In this document: positions 25,599-36,400 of the stretch, one piece after another
Layout of the letters: every line of letters begins with the position of its first letter
Numbering within the stretch: position 1 is the first letter of the stretch
From: Selaginella moellendorffii
Lineage: Eukaryota > Streptophyta > Lycopodiopsida > Selaginellales > Selaginellaceae
Assembly: GCF_000143415.4 (NCBI RefSeq)
Contig: NW_003314267.1
Coordinates: forward strand, 1-64,000
Length of the DNA stretch: 64,000 nt
Reading direction: 5' to 3'
Notes under the pieces: generated by a model
The model's input: the letters and a program-made list of their open reading frames with translations, nothing else
What the model was told of the DNA's origin: nothing
Database searches by the model: none
Position numbers and translations under genes: made by a program

Positions 25599-26096
25599 AT
25601 GGAGTTTGATGGTGGCAGATTGCCAATCGGTGGCACCAATGTGGTCTATCTCTCGAGCCTCTGTGGTAATGGTAACGGTGGCGTTGGTGCTACCACCGGT
25701 GGCTACCACAGGTGTAACCATTCGTGCCAGGTCGAGCACGTCTGGGCCAACCTCTACCGCTGCCTCTCCACTGGGAGCTCTCACGTCTGTGACAAGAATT
25801 GCAACCAGAGGATCCTGTATGATGTGTACAGTAGCATTTGCCGCGTGAGTGGCCAGATCTTTCCACTGACGCTGGCGGAGCAGGAGGCGGCGAGGGGCGT
25901 GAGGAGGAAGAGGGAATCTTCCACCGCTGCCATGGCGGTGATCCCCTCGAGCCCGTCCAGCAGTGATGGAGGAGGATTCGAGAGGTGTGTGAAGCGGCGG
26001 TGTGAGACCAGGCCTTTTGAGTTAGAGCGGTTCCGCCAAATCGCTGTTCCGGCGTCCGGCGGCCATGGCCAAGCCAGTGCCATGGACTTGAGCTGA
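25599..26096 (+). CDS. Conserved-looking Cys/His-rich plant protein of unknown function
   Basis: A single open frame of 165 codons starts at a good context (ACCATGG). After a Gly-rich stretch, residues about 35-90 form a Cys/His-rich block: GYHRCNHSC, EHVWANLYRC, HVCDKNCNQRILYD, SSICRVSGQIFPL. The spacing of about seven Cys and four His suggests zinc binding (inference). A basic segment ARGVRRKRES follows, then a Ser-rich linker and VKRRCETRPFELER. The central block feels like a plant-conserved module, but I cannot name it. There are no membrane segments or signal peptide. It is divergent from PXA1 and in the same direction as ATP sulfurylase about 480 bp downstream. Confidence 0.7.
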   Translation: MEFDGGRLPIGGTNVVYLSSLCGNGNGGVGATTGGYHRCNHSCQVEHVWANLYRCLSTGSSHVCDKNCNQRILYDVYSSICRVSGQIFPLTLAEQEAARGVRRKRESSTAAMAVIPSSPSSSDGGGFERCVKRRCETRPFELERFRQIAVPASGGHGQASAMDLS

Positions 26097-26579
26097 GAGT
26101 AAGAGAAGACTGGAATATTCAAAGATCCATATAACGAAAAACGGCATATCCATCCCGTAGCATATTCTAAACCTATTCCTTTTAGGGAAGCTAATGAAAA
26201 GGTAGCATATTCGTCGTAATTTTGCTAAGAAGTCAAAATTGGCTTCCAACGTTGGAGGTGAGTCCCCCCTGGTCCGAAACCAGCGCGGGAATCCTGTCCG
26301 TCGGCCTAAATAAAGGTCACGTCCATCGACGGCCAGGGGCCGGCCACGAGTGCAAATCGCTACCACGTGTCACTCCGAAGCTGCCACGAACGTCTTCCGT
26401 ACCTGTCCTGGAAATCGGCTAGATTTTGCTATTGCAAAAAAAAAAAAACCAGAGGCTCAAAGGCTATGGTGGAAAAGGGCAGTATAAATAAACTTTGGAA
26501 CGAGTGTAGCTCTAGAAACATTCCTCCTCTTCTCCTCTCGCGATCGATCGATCGATTTCCTAGGGTTTAAGAGGAGGCC
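26097..26579 (+). promoter_or_regulatory. Promoter region of ATP sulfurylase
   Basis: About 480 bp between the unknown gene and the ATP sulfurylase start. A G-box-like CCACGTGTC lies near 26363, a TATA box (TATAAATA) at 26483-26490, and a telo-box-like CTAGGGTTT at 26560-26568, immediately before the start codon. A poly-A run is at about 26436-26447. Confidence 0.6.
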
Positions 26580-28419
26580 ATGGCGCCTTTAGCGACATTG
26601 TATGGCAGGGACGTCACGTTTGCGGCGCCATACCGTCCGTCGCCTCCGGCGCCCTCTCAAGCCCTAATTTCTTGGCAGGAAAGGGTGGAAGCTCCGGCGG
26701 CATCGCATTTCTTCGCGGGCCTCCAGCAATCCACTCGATTGAGCGCCAGATTCGCCGCCAGCGATCGCAGGATCCCGCGGGAAAGGGATGTTACGCCCAG
26801 GGTCGCGGAGATCGACAGAGTTCTCGAGGTAAATGGGGCGTTTCTCGGCGCCAGCGCCAAGCCGGCGGCGGCGGAACTGATTGAGCCCGACGGCGGCACG
26901 CTGGTGGATCTGCTGGTGCCGGATTCCAAGGCGGCGGAGAAGGAATCCGAGGCCAGGGGTTTGGTCCAGGTGAAGATCGGCCAGATCGATCTGGAGTGGA
27001 TCCATGTCGTGAGCGAGGGATGGGCGAGCCCGCTCAAGGGATTCATGCGCCAGGCCGAGTACTTGCAGGCGCTGCATTTCAATTCGCTGCGCATGCCCAA
27101 TGGACTCCTCGCGAATATGTCGATTCCCATCGTCCTGGCCATTGACGACGAGCAAAAGGAGAGCATTGGGAACGCCAGTAGCGTAACGCTCGTTGGTCCC
27201 CAAGGCGACATGGTGGCTATCCTCTCCAAGTAAGTGCTTGTCCATTTCTTTAGTCCATTTCCACCATGTCCAAGTTTTTGGTGGTTTGTGCTGCTTCACT
27301 GATTGAGCTTGTCGCTATCTTTCTTTTTTCCACTAATCTCTAGTTTGCTCTTTCCAGCATCGAGATTTACAAACATAACAAGGAGGAGCGAATCGCGAGG
27401 ACTTGGGGAACCACTGCTCCTGGCTTGCCTTACGTCGACGAGTCCATCACCAATGCGGGTAACTGGTTGATTGGAGGGGACTTGGAGGTTCTCAAGCGCG
27501 TCAAATACAACGATGGCTTGGATCACTACAGGCTCTCGCCGATGGAGTTGCGTGCCGAGTTTGCGAGAAGGAAGGCCGACGCGGTGTTTGCATTCCAGCT
27601 GAGGAATCCGGTGCACAACGGCCATGCGCTCTTGATGACGGACACGCGACGGAGGCTGCTGGAGATGGGGTATAAGAATCCAATTCTACTGCTCCATCCT
27701 CTTGGTGGCTTCACAAAGGCCGACGATGTTCCTCTCGAGTGGCGTATGAGGCAGCATGACGAGGTTTGTTTTTTATTTCGCGGCGTGTTTTCTACGTTCT
27801 TACATTTGTCATTGTCTTTGTGAAGGTTCTCAAAGCAGGTGTGTTGGATCCAGAGACAACGGTGGTGGCAATCTTTCCCTCGCCAATGCATTACGCCGGG
27901 CCAACGGAAGTCCAATGGCACGCCAAAGCTCGAATCAACGCGGGTGCCAACTTCTACATTGTTGGCCGTGATCCGGCAGGAATGGGACACCCCATTGAAA
28001 AACGTGATCTGTATGACGCGGACCACGGGAAGCTGGTTCTCAGCATGGCTCCTGGATTGGAGCGCTTGAACATCCTTCCTTTCAGGGTAACGTTCCTTTG
28101 TGCTCGTGAGTTGCGGAAACTAACATCTTGTTCACTTCTCTTTTGGATTCAGGTGGCGGCGTATGACAAAACGAAGAGCAAAATGGCGTTCTTTGATCCT
28201 TCGAGACCTCAGGATTTCGTCTTCATCTCTGGGACCAAGGTTTGTGCTCTTTTTATTCTCCATCGTTTTAAATTAAGGAGCTGTCTGGAAATGCAGATGA
28301 GAAACTTTGCCAAGAGTGGCGAAAGTCCACCAGACGGGTTCATGTGCCCCGGGGGCTGGAAAGTCCTCGTTGAATACTACCAAAGCAAAGCCAAGGAGGC
28401 AACCGCGACGTCGCCATAA
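26580..28419 (+). CDS. APS: ATP sulfurylase (sulfate adenylyltransferase), probably plastidial
   Basis: It activates sulfate with ATP to adenosine 5'-phosphosulfate, the first step of sulfate assimilation. Five exons (26580-27229, 27358-27763, 27826-28086, 28153-28239, 28297-28419) join in phase to 508 residues. The N-terminal ~75 residues are rich in Ala, Pro, Ser and Arg, as in a plastid transit peptide. The PUA-like domain includes [19 protein letters not shown]. The catalytic domain has [14 protein letters not shown] (the HxxH-type nucleotide site), [37 protein letters not shown] and the C-terminal [14 protein letters not shown]. There is no fused APS kinase, which is normal for plants. 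A TATA box is at 26483 and a telo-box-like element abuts the start. Confidence 0.96.
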
Positions 28420-28706
28420 AAACTCCTGGTAAACCGAGGGGGGAGGGAGAGAGACTGCCGCAATGATCTATCACTTATAGCAAGGATGGATCCAACCGAA
28501 GTTGGAGCTCCGTCCAGAGCAAGCAAGCATCCTAGTGTACAGGAAGAGCAACAGAGCGCATTTCAATTCATATTGAAATGGATGCTTTTTCCATCCAAGT
28601 CCATATGTCCGAGATGAGTGAGTCCGAGAAGGTCCGAGAGAGGTGATACAATGGTTAACAGGAATGGCTGTCTCCTTTTCTAGCTTACAATCCGAATGGT
28701 TTTCTT
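28420..28706. other. Short convergent intergenic spacer
   Basis: ATP sulfurylase (plus) and the BTB gene (minus) converge here, so the ~290 bp must carry both 3' UTRs. I see no gene. Confidence 0.5.
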
Positions 28707-30977
28707 CTAGGAAGCAAGGATCTCTCCTACTGTGAGGCAGTGCAAAGATCTTCTCGCTTCCACCATGGGTGTTTGCGGTGCCTGGACAAGGCCCACGACG
28801 TGCTCGTCTTCCTCGTCCTCGGTATCGTGCTTCTTCTTGAACGGCAGCCGCGAGAGATCGTCCTCGTCCTCGACCCGGAGATCTTCGTCAACTTCCTCTT
28901 GGTCGTGATCAAACTCTCGCGGAGGAGCAGCGGCGGCGGAGGAGGAGGACCTTGGATCGAGAGAGGATGGCGGGCGGAGCTTGGTGGTGCCGGGATTGCT
29001 CTTGCCGAGGTGGAGGAGGGCCGAGTATTGGTTTTGGAGCTGGAGGATCTCCTTGGACCGCCGCGAGTTCTCCTCGAGTAGCTTGAGGCTGGCCTTGATC
29101 ACCTTGTGCATGATGTTCTTGAGGTCCTGGCGATCGCCGCCATGGTTGCCAGCCGCGAGCTCCTCGCTGTGGATCCTCAGCACCCTCTCCAGGACGTGGG
29201 GCTGGCACAGGAAGGATGGGTTGTTCAGCGCTCGATCGTGCACTGCCGGGCTCAGCTTGTCGCAATCCACGAGCCGCCACAGCGCCTGGATCTCCTCCGC
29301 GGCGTCCTCGCGATGATCCGCCATGGCCTTGGAGAGCATCCGGTCAATCGAGGAGTAGAGCGAGTCGTGCGATGCGCGGGACTGCGCCGGGAAAGCCGAG
29401 AAGATCTCCACGAAGTGCTTGGGCGTGATCGCGGGCGGGGTCTCCTCCGCGAAGATCCACAGGCAGCCGTCCACCTCCGCCGCTACCTCCTCGAGCTGCT
29501 CCAGCGATTCCTTGCTCCCTCCATCGCAACGATTCTCCACGAAATGGGTGACGAGGGAGAGTAGCGTCGGCGCCGAGAAGCGGTAGCTATGGAGGTAGTC
29601 GTCCAGCTCGTGGAGGCTGGCGCCGATGCGCTGCTCGAGCTGGGAGTGGATCCCGCGGAGGCGCGGCCAGATTTGGGAACCCAGTTGCGCGATCTCGACG
29701 CCCACGTGCTTGGATCGATCGCCCACGCCCGCATTCCAGAGGGGTCTCTCTCGCTCGAGCGCCAGGAGCTCCTCGACGTGCTCCAGGAGGCTACACCAGT
29801 ACTGGGAGGAGAGCTCCAGCGAGGAGGAGCGGCGGAGGAGCATCTCGGCGAGGGCGATGACGATCCAGCAGCGCGCGCGGTAGCCCGAGGAGGAGGACGA
29901 GGGCGGCGATAGCGATCCACACTCGTCGCGCAGGACGTGGGAGAGCCACGCGCGGACGTTCCTCCCCTGGCGGCACTTGAGGCTGAGATTCACGTCCGCC
30001 TCCACCAGCGTCGCCACCAGCGGCGCCATGTAGAGGTCGGGCAGCCGCGACGCCATGGTGACGAGCACCTCGGTGAGCGAGCTACACGGCGAGGAAGAAC
30101 AGTGCCAAGTCGTGGTGGTGGTGGTGGCGGCGATGGCGGCGGCGGCGGCCTTGGGCGGAGCTGTGGACGGCGAGCCGGACGATCCGAGTGTCGAGGAGCC
30201 CGAGGAAGTGGCGGCGCCACCAGATGCCGCGGCCGGGCATTTGCTGCCACCCTCGAGAAAGCCTCTTCCGGCGCTCTTGGAGGAGAGATTCCTGGGGAGT
30301 GGCACGGAGACGTGCTTGGTGTCGGCGAAGGCCTTGGTGAGCGCCGAGGCCAGGACTTTCAGGCAGCGCGACTCGATGTAGTCGTCCACGGCGGAGTCGC
30401 CGAATCGCGAGTAGTGCTGGAGGAAGCCCGCGCACGACCGCCAGTGGCTGAAGACGCTCGTGTAGAGGAAGCGCTTGGCGGAGTCGAGCAGGTCGGGCAT
30501 GCCCAGCTCCGCCGCCACCGATCGGACTCGCGCTACGTTTGAGAATGTGAAGGCCGGCTTGATGAGGTAGCAGAAGTCCGCCGCCGTGGAGAAGGCGGCG
30601 GCGCCGCCTAAAAGGTGCCCGAGCTCCACCACTACTCTCTCCCACTGGATCTTCTTCCTTGCACTCTTGCGAGAGCTATCGAGGATCTCTCCTTCTCCTC
30701 GCTCTACTTGGTGGTGGCTTTCTCCTCCTTGTTCCTCTTCTTCTTCTTGGTCTTGGTTGTGGAGCTCGCGGAAGAATGAGGAAGCGTTTTTGAGTGGAAG
30801 AAGATGGAGATTAAACTCGGCCGAGTCGCCAAACCGGACGAGCACGTCGCTATACTCGCCTGTTCTTCGCACTCTCTGGAGCCATCCTCCAAAGCTGCCG
30901 TTGGTATTACCGCTAGATTGCTTGCCCGTCCCTGCTGCTACTCTATCGCCCCCACCTCTAGAGTGATCTCCGGCCAT
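28707..30977 (-). CDS. BTB/POZ domain protein (plant family related to Arabidopsis At2g13690/At1g63850)
   Basis: A single uninterrupted frame of 756 codons, strongly GC-rich, starts at ATG 30977. A BTB fold begins at residue ~36 with GEYSDVLVRFGDSAEFNLHL and FFRELHN, followed by an acidic insert and KARF-like helices (TAADFCYLIKPAFTF, LLDSAKRFLY). The middle contains Ala/Ser/Thr-rich low complexity (residues ~250-295). The C-terminal half is a helical domain with CDKLSPAVHDRALNNPSFLC, as in NPH3-type and related plant BTB proteins. The protein ends with SLHCLTVGEILAS. Plant BTB proteins usually serve as CUL3 ubiquitin ligase adaptors; that role is inference here. Long frames on the opposite strand are GC-driven shadows. 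Confidence 0.85.
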   Translation of the reverse strand: MAGDHSRGGGDRVAAGTGKQSSGNTNGSFGGWLQRVRRTGEYSDVLVRFGDSAEFNLHLLPLKNASSFFRELHNQDQEEEEEQGGESHHQVERGEGEILDSSRKSARKKIQWERVVVELGHLLGGAAAFSTAADFCYLIKPAFTFSNVARVRSVAAELGMPDLLDSAKRFLYTSVFSHWRSCAGFLQHYSRFGDSAVDDYIESRCLKVLASALTKAFADTKHVSVPLPRNLSSKSAGRGFLEGGSKCPAAASGGAATSSGSSTLGSSGSPSTAPPKAAAAAIAATTTTTTWHCSSSPCSSLTEVLVTMASRLPDLYMAPLVATLVEADVNLSLKCRQGRNVRAWLSHVLRDECGSLSPPSSSSSGYRARCWIVIALAEMLLRRSSSLELSSQYWCSLLEHVEELLALERERPLWNAGVGDRSKHVGVEIAQLGSQIWPRLRGIHSQLEQRIGASLHELDDYLHSYRFSAPTLLSLVTHFVENRCDGGSKESLEQLEEVAAEVDGCLWIFAEETPPAITPKHFVEIFSAFPAQSRASHDSLYSSIDRMLSKAMADHREDAAEEIQALWRLVDCDKLSPAVHDRALNNPSFLCQPHVLERVLRIHSEELAAGNHGGDRQDLKNIMHKVIKASLKLLEENSRRSKEILQLQNQYSALLHLGKSNPGTTKLRPPSSLDPRSSSSAAAAPPREFDHDQEEVDEDLRVEDEDDLSRLPFKKKHDTEDEEDEHVVGLVQAPQTPMVEARRSLHCLTVGEILAS

Positions 30978-32640
30978 AGCTCCCTCTACACTGAGATTGA
31001 TTCTCTACATACACTCCAAAGTTCTCTCTACTCCTCCATTTGCTTGGAAGGATTGGAACTCACTCACTCACCTTTGCAAAAGTCTCTGTTCTGTGACTCG
31101 TTTTTTCTTCCTTGATTGTTGCTCTTTTCTCGCTGATCTGATTGAGAGCTCGCTCGCCCCGATTGATTCTTTACAGTTTTTCTACTTTCTAGTTTGGACA
31201 GCAAGAAAGGAAGAAGAGGAGATTGTTGAGCAACGGCTGCTATGGCTAGTATGGAATGTTATTTTGAGAGCTATGCTATGGGGGAGTAAACGAGGACAGT
31301 TATCATTTATGGAAAGAAAGCTTAATACGCCTACATTACATTCATTCCTTTCTTTCTTTCTTCTTCTTGGCCTTTTAATTAATCTTCTTCTGACAATTTG
31401 TTCTTGAGATCATCGTCCACCAGAGCTCCAGGTACAAATTCAATTTTTTTCAGTTTTTACTTTTTAGCTAATTTTACCAATATTCTATTAACTAAGTATT
31501 ACTTTTTATAAATTAGTTATTGTTAATTCCTTTTGACTGGGAAGTGATTCAAGGAGACAAGTCACAGCGTAATCCAGTTTATTGCGCTCTTGACAAGTGA
31601 GATCTTAGCCAAAATAATGGAGAGTTTGATTTTGATTGATCTGGAATCTTGACAACAACTATGATTCGCAAGGCGCCTTGACTTTGGACCGGGGATACAA
31701 AACCAAAAAGAGTTAATATAACCAAAGGTGGCTATATAAATCAGAGCTTTGATCCAGGCTAGGCACGCACAGTCGTGTGTACTTCGTGGCTTGATTGATC
31801 ATGGATGTTCTTCCAGACTATTATTCACTAGTGTTTAAAAAAGGACTATTCCAGTTCCAGCCCAGCGCTCCAGCAAAATTTTGTATTTGCACCACCAAGT
31901 TGCGTGGGTTTTCCCTCCACGAGTGTCTCAAATCCGTGAAACATGGCAGGCACCTCTGGATGAAAGCACCACAAGCAAACAAAACTAGACAGAGAGAGCG
32001 AGAGGAGCGCGCGAAAAAAAGAGATAAGATGGTCTTTTGGTTCTTGAGCTACAGCTCTGAACTTAAAGCCAACCTCCTTTTCAGTTTTTCTCTTTTGTTT
32101 TTCGAGCAGTAGCAGCAGCAGCAGCAGCAGGAGCGTCAGTGGCAACAGAAGAAGCAATCAAAACAAGCAAAGCGATCAGCGAAGCCTGCAAGACGACGTT
32201 CCATACACACACCATCGACAAAGAACCGACAGCGAGGAGCTGATGACGGGGGACTCGATCTCACGCGGCAGAGCAAACAAAGGCAAAAGCAAAAGCATCC
32301 TCCAGGAAATACAAACTAAGAAAAAAAGATAGGCTAGACAAACAGTTAGAGTGGCCAGCCCAGAAAAATGGCTCCATTCAATGAGAGACCACTCTCACAT
32401 CACCATTGCGCGAATAAATACCGGACAAGGAAACCAAAACGAGAAGAACGTTAAAGAAGAACCTGTACGCGCTGCTACCAATTAAGCTTGTGATGGAGAA
32501 GTAGAACCGTAGCAGTCCTGCAGAGATGCGAGAAGAAACGTGTAAGTCATTGAGCGTTTCGTCGAGGATAGAAGAGATAAGCGAATGCGACTTACCAGGC
32601 TTCTTGCGAATCCCATGGGCCGGCTTGCTCGCTCGCTTTC
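30978..32640. other. Intergenic region upstream of the BTB gene
   Basis: The first several hundred bases should be the BTB promoter and 5' UTR (pyrimidine/purine-rich, near 31000-31240). No family-like reading frame is present. A short CAG/AGC run lies at about 32109-32133. The 3' UTR of the following SOUL gene must start just below 32640. Confidence 0.5.
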
Positions 32641-33434
32641 TCACTTGGTGAGTAAGTGGACCTCTTGCTTCCGATTGACAAACTCGAAAGGACTGCTGTA
32701 CCCGGCGTAGTAGACTTTCTCGCCGTTATACTCGACGTCATCCTTGTCCAGCGCTTCTTTCAAGGCCTTGAGCCTCTTTTCGTAGTCGGGCTCGGTTGGA
32801 AAGCCTCCGAAAGGCCCGGACACCGCGTAAGTATGTTCTCTTGTCTCCAGGAACTTCACGTTCTTGTCCATGGGCTTTGGGAGGTCCTTGTGAGACTTAA
32901 ATCTGCCAAGGAGTACAACAGTAAATGTAAGCTCTGGAGAGTTCTGACGCACCTGCTTGGTGCATAGAAGGAGATTTTGTATCCTCCACGCTCCTCGTAG
33001 GGATGAACCAAGACCGGGGCAGTCATTTCTATGACCTCGCCTTTCTCATTCTTACCAGAGATGTAGTAAAAGAGACGGTAAAAGCCCACGGAAACCGCTG
33101 CCGAGTAGGATGAATTTGCAACCAGAGTCTCCACCCACACCTGATTCGTAAGAAAAAGAAAAAAAAAATTGTTCTGTTAGTAGAAGAACAAGTCAAGGAA
33201 AAACAAAAGGCAAGAGTTGTTACAGACCTGTCCCTTGGGATACTTGCGGAGCTCGTAGCCGTTCTTCCTTGCCTCGATCTTGCAATGCGGGGTCTCAATT
33301 GAGAGCTTGGGTCCACAACTCTCAGAGCCTTCAGCTGAATAGAGCTCCACAACCTGTTCAAACCCACTGGAAGGAGCAGCAACCGCGGTGCTCGCGATTG
33401 TCAGCGCGACGAACAATACTACAAGCCTGGCCAT
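32641..33434 (-). CDS. SOUL family haem-binding protein, secreted or endomembrane form
   Basis: Three exons (33228-33434, 32953-33140, 32641-32902) join in phase to about 218 residues. The first ATG gives MARLVVLFVALTIASTAVAA, a clear signal peptide. The SOUL/HBP domain follows: ETPHCKIEARKNGYELRKYP, YISGKNEKGEVIEMTAPVLV, KISFYAPSRF and a C-terminal YAGYSSPFEFVNRKQEVHLL. SOUL proteins bind haem or tetrapyrroles in animals and plants; in this sub-type the ligand and role are not established. A second SOUL gene lies at 48.3-49.3 kb with only one intron, so the two are distant paralogs rather than a recent tandem pair. Confidence 0.92.
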
Positions 33435-33581
33435 CCTGTCTTGCCACAAACTTCTCCGCAAAATCTTGATCTTTAAACTATTTTAGAACCGTTATCTACA
33501 CGTGGATGCTGGAGAGCCAGCCACCTGACTACCCTTGCTACAAGACGTGGCGAACAGAGCAAGGGAATTCTTACCCGTTTA

Positions 33582-35939
33582 CTAACTTACTGTAGCCACG
33601 TAGGAACCGTCTATGCACTTGATCTGTCTGATCGACCCCGAAGCGAATGTTGAAGCCCGACCGAAGCCCAACTCGTTACATGCAGCTTCCTCGTGAAGCT
33701 GCGCGATGTTGAGACCTTCGCTGAGTGGCTCTGTAGTGAAACTAAAAGAACCAGATCTTGTTTCAGTTTGGTGCTCAAAAAAACTAAAAGGAACTACTTA
33801 CCTTACTTCAAAAGTCTCTTTGTGGAGCCTCCTCAAGGCAACACACAGCCTGGAAATCACCCATGGTGCCAAGCACGTAGCTTTTATCTCAAGGCTATAC
33901 GAGTTGTTCGTGGACACGGCAGATCCGTCAATGACCTGCATCTGCTTACTGCACACCTGCAGCTTTCACGTCAATAAACATGATGCATTGGACTGGTCGA
34001 TGCAAAAACACCTGCCTCGGGGACTTTCAACGATGCGTTATGAAAGGGAACTGGGGAATAGAGTACAGGTACATCAGCACGAGTCATGCTTCCCACAAAA
34101 AATCTGGCAGAAAGTTCCTCAATGTGACGTACATCATAAGCACGCATACCTGTAGTTCAACAGGAAATCATACAGGCGGTGGACGCTTTGGCTTCCGTTA
34201 AAAGCTAGCAGAGATTGGACGCTATTGTCAACTGCAGCCATCGAGTCCACCAGTCGTGTCTGTTAATTTTTCAGCAAAAGTCACCTCCCGTTTCATATCA
34301 AAACTTGTCAAAACTACCTGCCCAGGATTCAACTTCTCAAACTCAGAGAGTTCTTGAAGCTCTTCTGCTGACGCAGGCTTTGAGTCCAGTTTGCACAAAG
34401 GCATTGAAAAGCTTACACCCTTGTCAAGAAGTTTGACAAGTTTCACGATATACATTTAAAGAATGAGCATACATACTTGTTTTTGAAGAAGAGCACGAAG
34501 TCCACGAGTTGACCGTGAGAGATACGCACAAATTTGCTCCTGTGATCTTCCGCACAAGAATGCTACTACAAATTGGGAACCACAAACTGCACGAACGGCA
34601 GATTAAAACGTGGACAGAAATGACACCTTACAGTAAAAAATGTTGCAGAGCTTGTTCCGGAATGCATAGTACAGAGAATGAAACGAATCTTCCCAGTCAC
34701 GTTGTCTTTGTTCCAAAAACGAGTTTCCTGCTAAAACAAAAGAAGAAAGGAAGAAATCAGCTGACTTTCGCAGAAACTGAAAAAGAACAATACCAGCGCG
34801 AGCTGCGGGTGACATTAAGGCAGAAAGAACTTCTGGAGGAAATGAAAGCTGAGGGTAAACCCAGGAATGCAAGCCTTTCCAGAAATCACTTTCGACTTCT
34901 GACGCTTTGTGACCGTGTGGATTTTCTACGCCTAGACCAGATTCTATAAACTCCTTCAACCCTTGAAACTGATTTTGTACACCAAACCTATGGCACCTGT
35001 GATCAGAAGCATAAACCTTAACACCAAACCGGAAAAGCATAACGACCGAAAGCTCACCAGTGAAACGATGTACAGGAAAGAAAACGAGCAGTAAGCTTTA
35101 GAGTGAGATCTAGTGGCAATACTGGAAGCTTTTTCGTCCTCTGGTTGTCAAATTCAGCAGGCGCGGATGAAGACCTGCTAATTGGACGAGGAACTTTCTC
35201 AGGCGCCTTGATCACTGCAAGAGCTTTTATAGCTTCCGCCTGTTCAAAGGGATGTTAGTTGAAACACGAAACTGAAAAACAAAAACTACCATGTCCACGG
35301 CTGGAGACGCTTGTGGCTGCTGTATTCTACAAGAAAGCTCAGCGACATTCTTGAACTTTGAATTGCTCGTCGATGCCTCTCCTTGATTCCTGCACAGAAA
35401 CTCAACTTTGAAACTCAGAAAAACTAACAGCACAAAGAAAAGAATCATCACTTACTGCTTAATTTCTTTCCCTTTTGTAGAGTGTTCGTCCTATATAAAT
35501 GTATCCTCTTTAAGTTCTAGCGATCGAAGAGAACACGAGAACTTACTTTGTATTTGGACAAGCTAAACTTGGGCTTTTCAGCAGACTTGGTAGGAGCACA
35601 CACATCCGAAGCGCGCGTCTCAGAAAACCTCGGCGGCTTTGGTGCGTCGGGCCTGTCAAAAACCAAAAAAAAAAAAAAACAAAAAAGCAAAGCATCTCAT
35701 CCATGACGCTTGAAATATCCAAATGCCGCTTGCGTACCTTTGCGCTGAGCCAGCATCCTGGCTATTGGCACGTTTGAGTTGCTCGCGCTACAGATCCGAT
35801 TAGCATCATCTCACGAAAGAAGAAACGGGGGACAAATTCTTACCCGCAGTTCCGACGGAGTCTTGCGCTTGCCTAGCGATGGCGATGCATCGCTCTCGGC
35901 ACCAGAAGCAGCACGATCCGCACCCCCCCGCCATTCCAT
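33582..35939 (-). CDS. DONSON: DONSON homolog (protein downstream neighbor of Son)
   Basis: DONSON helps assemble the replicative CMG helicase and protects replication forks in animals; plant orthologs are known by sequence. About fourteen exons run from ATG 35939 to TAG at 33582. Landmarks in order: GKRKTPSELR then EQLKRANS; LPLDLTLKLTARFLSCTSF; DWEDSFHSLYYAFRNKLCNI; SQFVVAFLCG; LSRSTRGLRALL; GVSFSMPLCK; ELQELSEFEKLNPGQTR; VDNSVQSLLAFNG; RLYDFLLNYRF; TRADVPVLYSPVPFHN; SLEIKATCLAPWVI; and FTTEPLSEGLNIA. Exons are short and introns ~50-65 nt. The junction after VPVLYSPVPFHN (about 33960-34012) is uncertain. The only in-frame solutions use donor GTTTTT with an AG near 33942 or 33933. AAACCCTA lies 6 bp upstream of the start. 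Confidence 0.85.
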
Positions 35940-36400
35940 GCGCAAAAACCCTAGGGGTGTGCGCAAGCCCTATAATTTCCCTCCAATTCTCACTCTCCCG
36001 CCAATACATACAATTTGTTTGATTTGAGGTTTCACCGCTGTCATTGGCTCTGGCGTGAAGCCGAGTTGAGACCTCTTCTCGATCAGATCGCGAAAGACTT
36101 GACACAAGGAAGATCAGTGGCTTGTCCAAAGAACTCTGTTCTTCCTGCGGAATTAAACGATAGAGCCGGCTTTCTCATCTTTAAAAACGTGAATTTTACC
36201 TCCATTCAAGGCGGAGCCAGGCGAGTGACTGCTGCAAGCCTGACGAGAATGACCATCAGGCACAGAAAAGCGCAAATGCAAACGAAATACTCACCCAAGA
36301 CTTGAACATACTGTTCACATCCTGCCTTGATCCACAGACTCATGAACTGCAAAAGAAAAACCCAAGGAGATGAGAGAAGGAACCAACGAACCGAAGCACC
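35940..36400. other. Short intergenic region upstream of DONSON
   Basis: AAACCCTA (35945-35952) sits directly upstream of the DONSON start. The remainder has no convincing coding frame and merges into the decayed PPR sequence. Confidence 0.45.

Noticed and set aside
26664-27299. 211-codon minus-strand frame inside ATP sulfurylase exon 1
   Set aside because: Antisense shadow; it lacks any motif while the plus strand has complete enzyme signatures.
29937-30542. 201-codon open frame opposite the BTB gene, and other long frames at 28.7-30.9 kb
   Set aside because: The region is very GC-rich, so stops are rare on both strands. These frames have no family features and mirror the BTB coding sequence.
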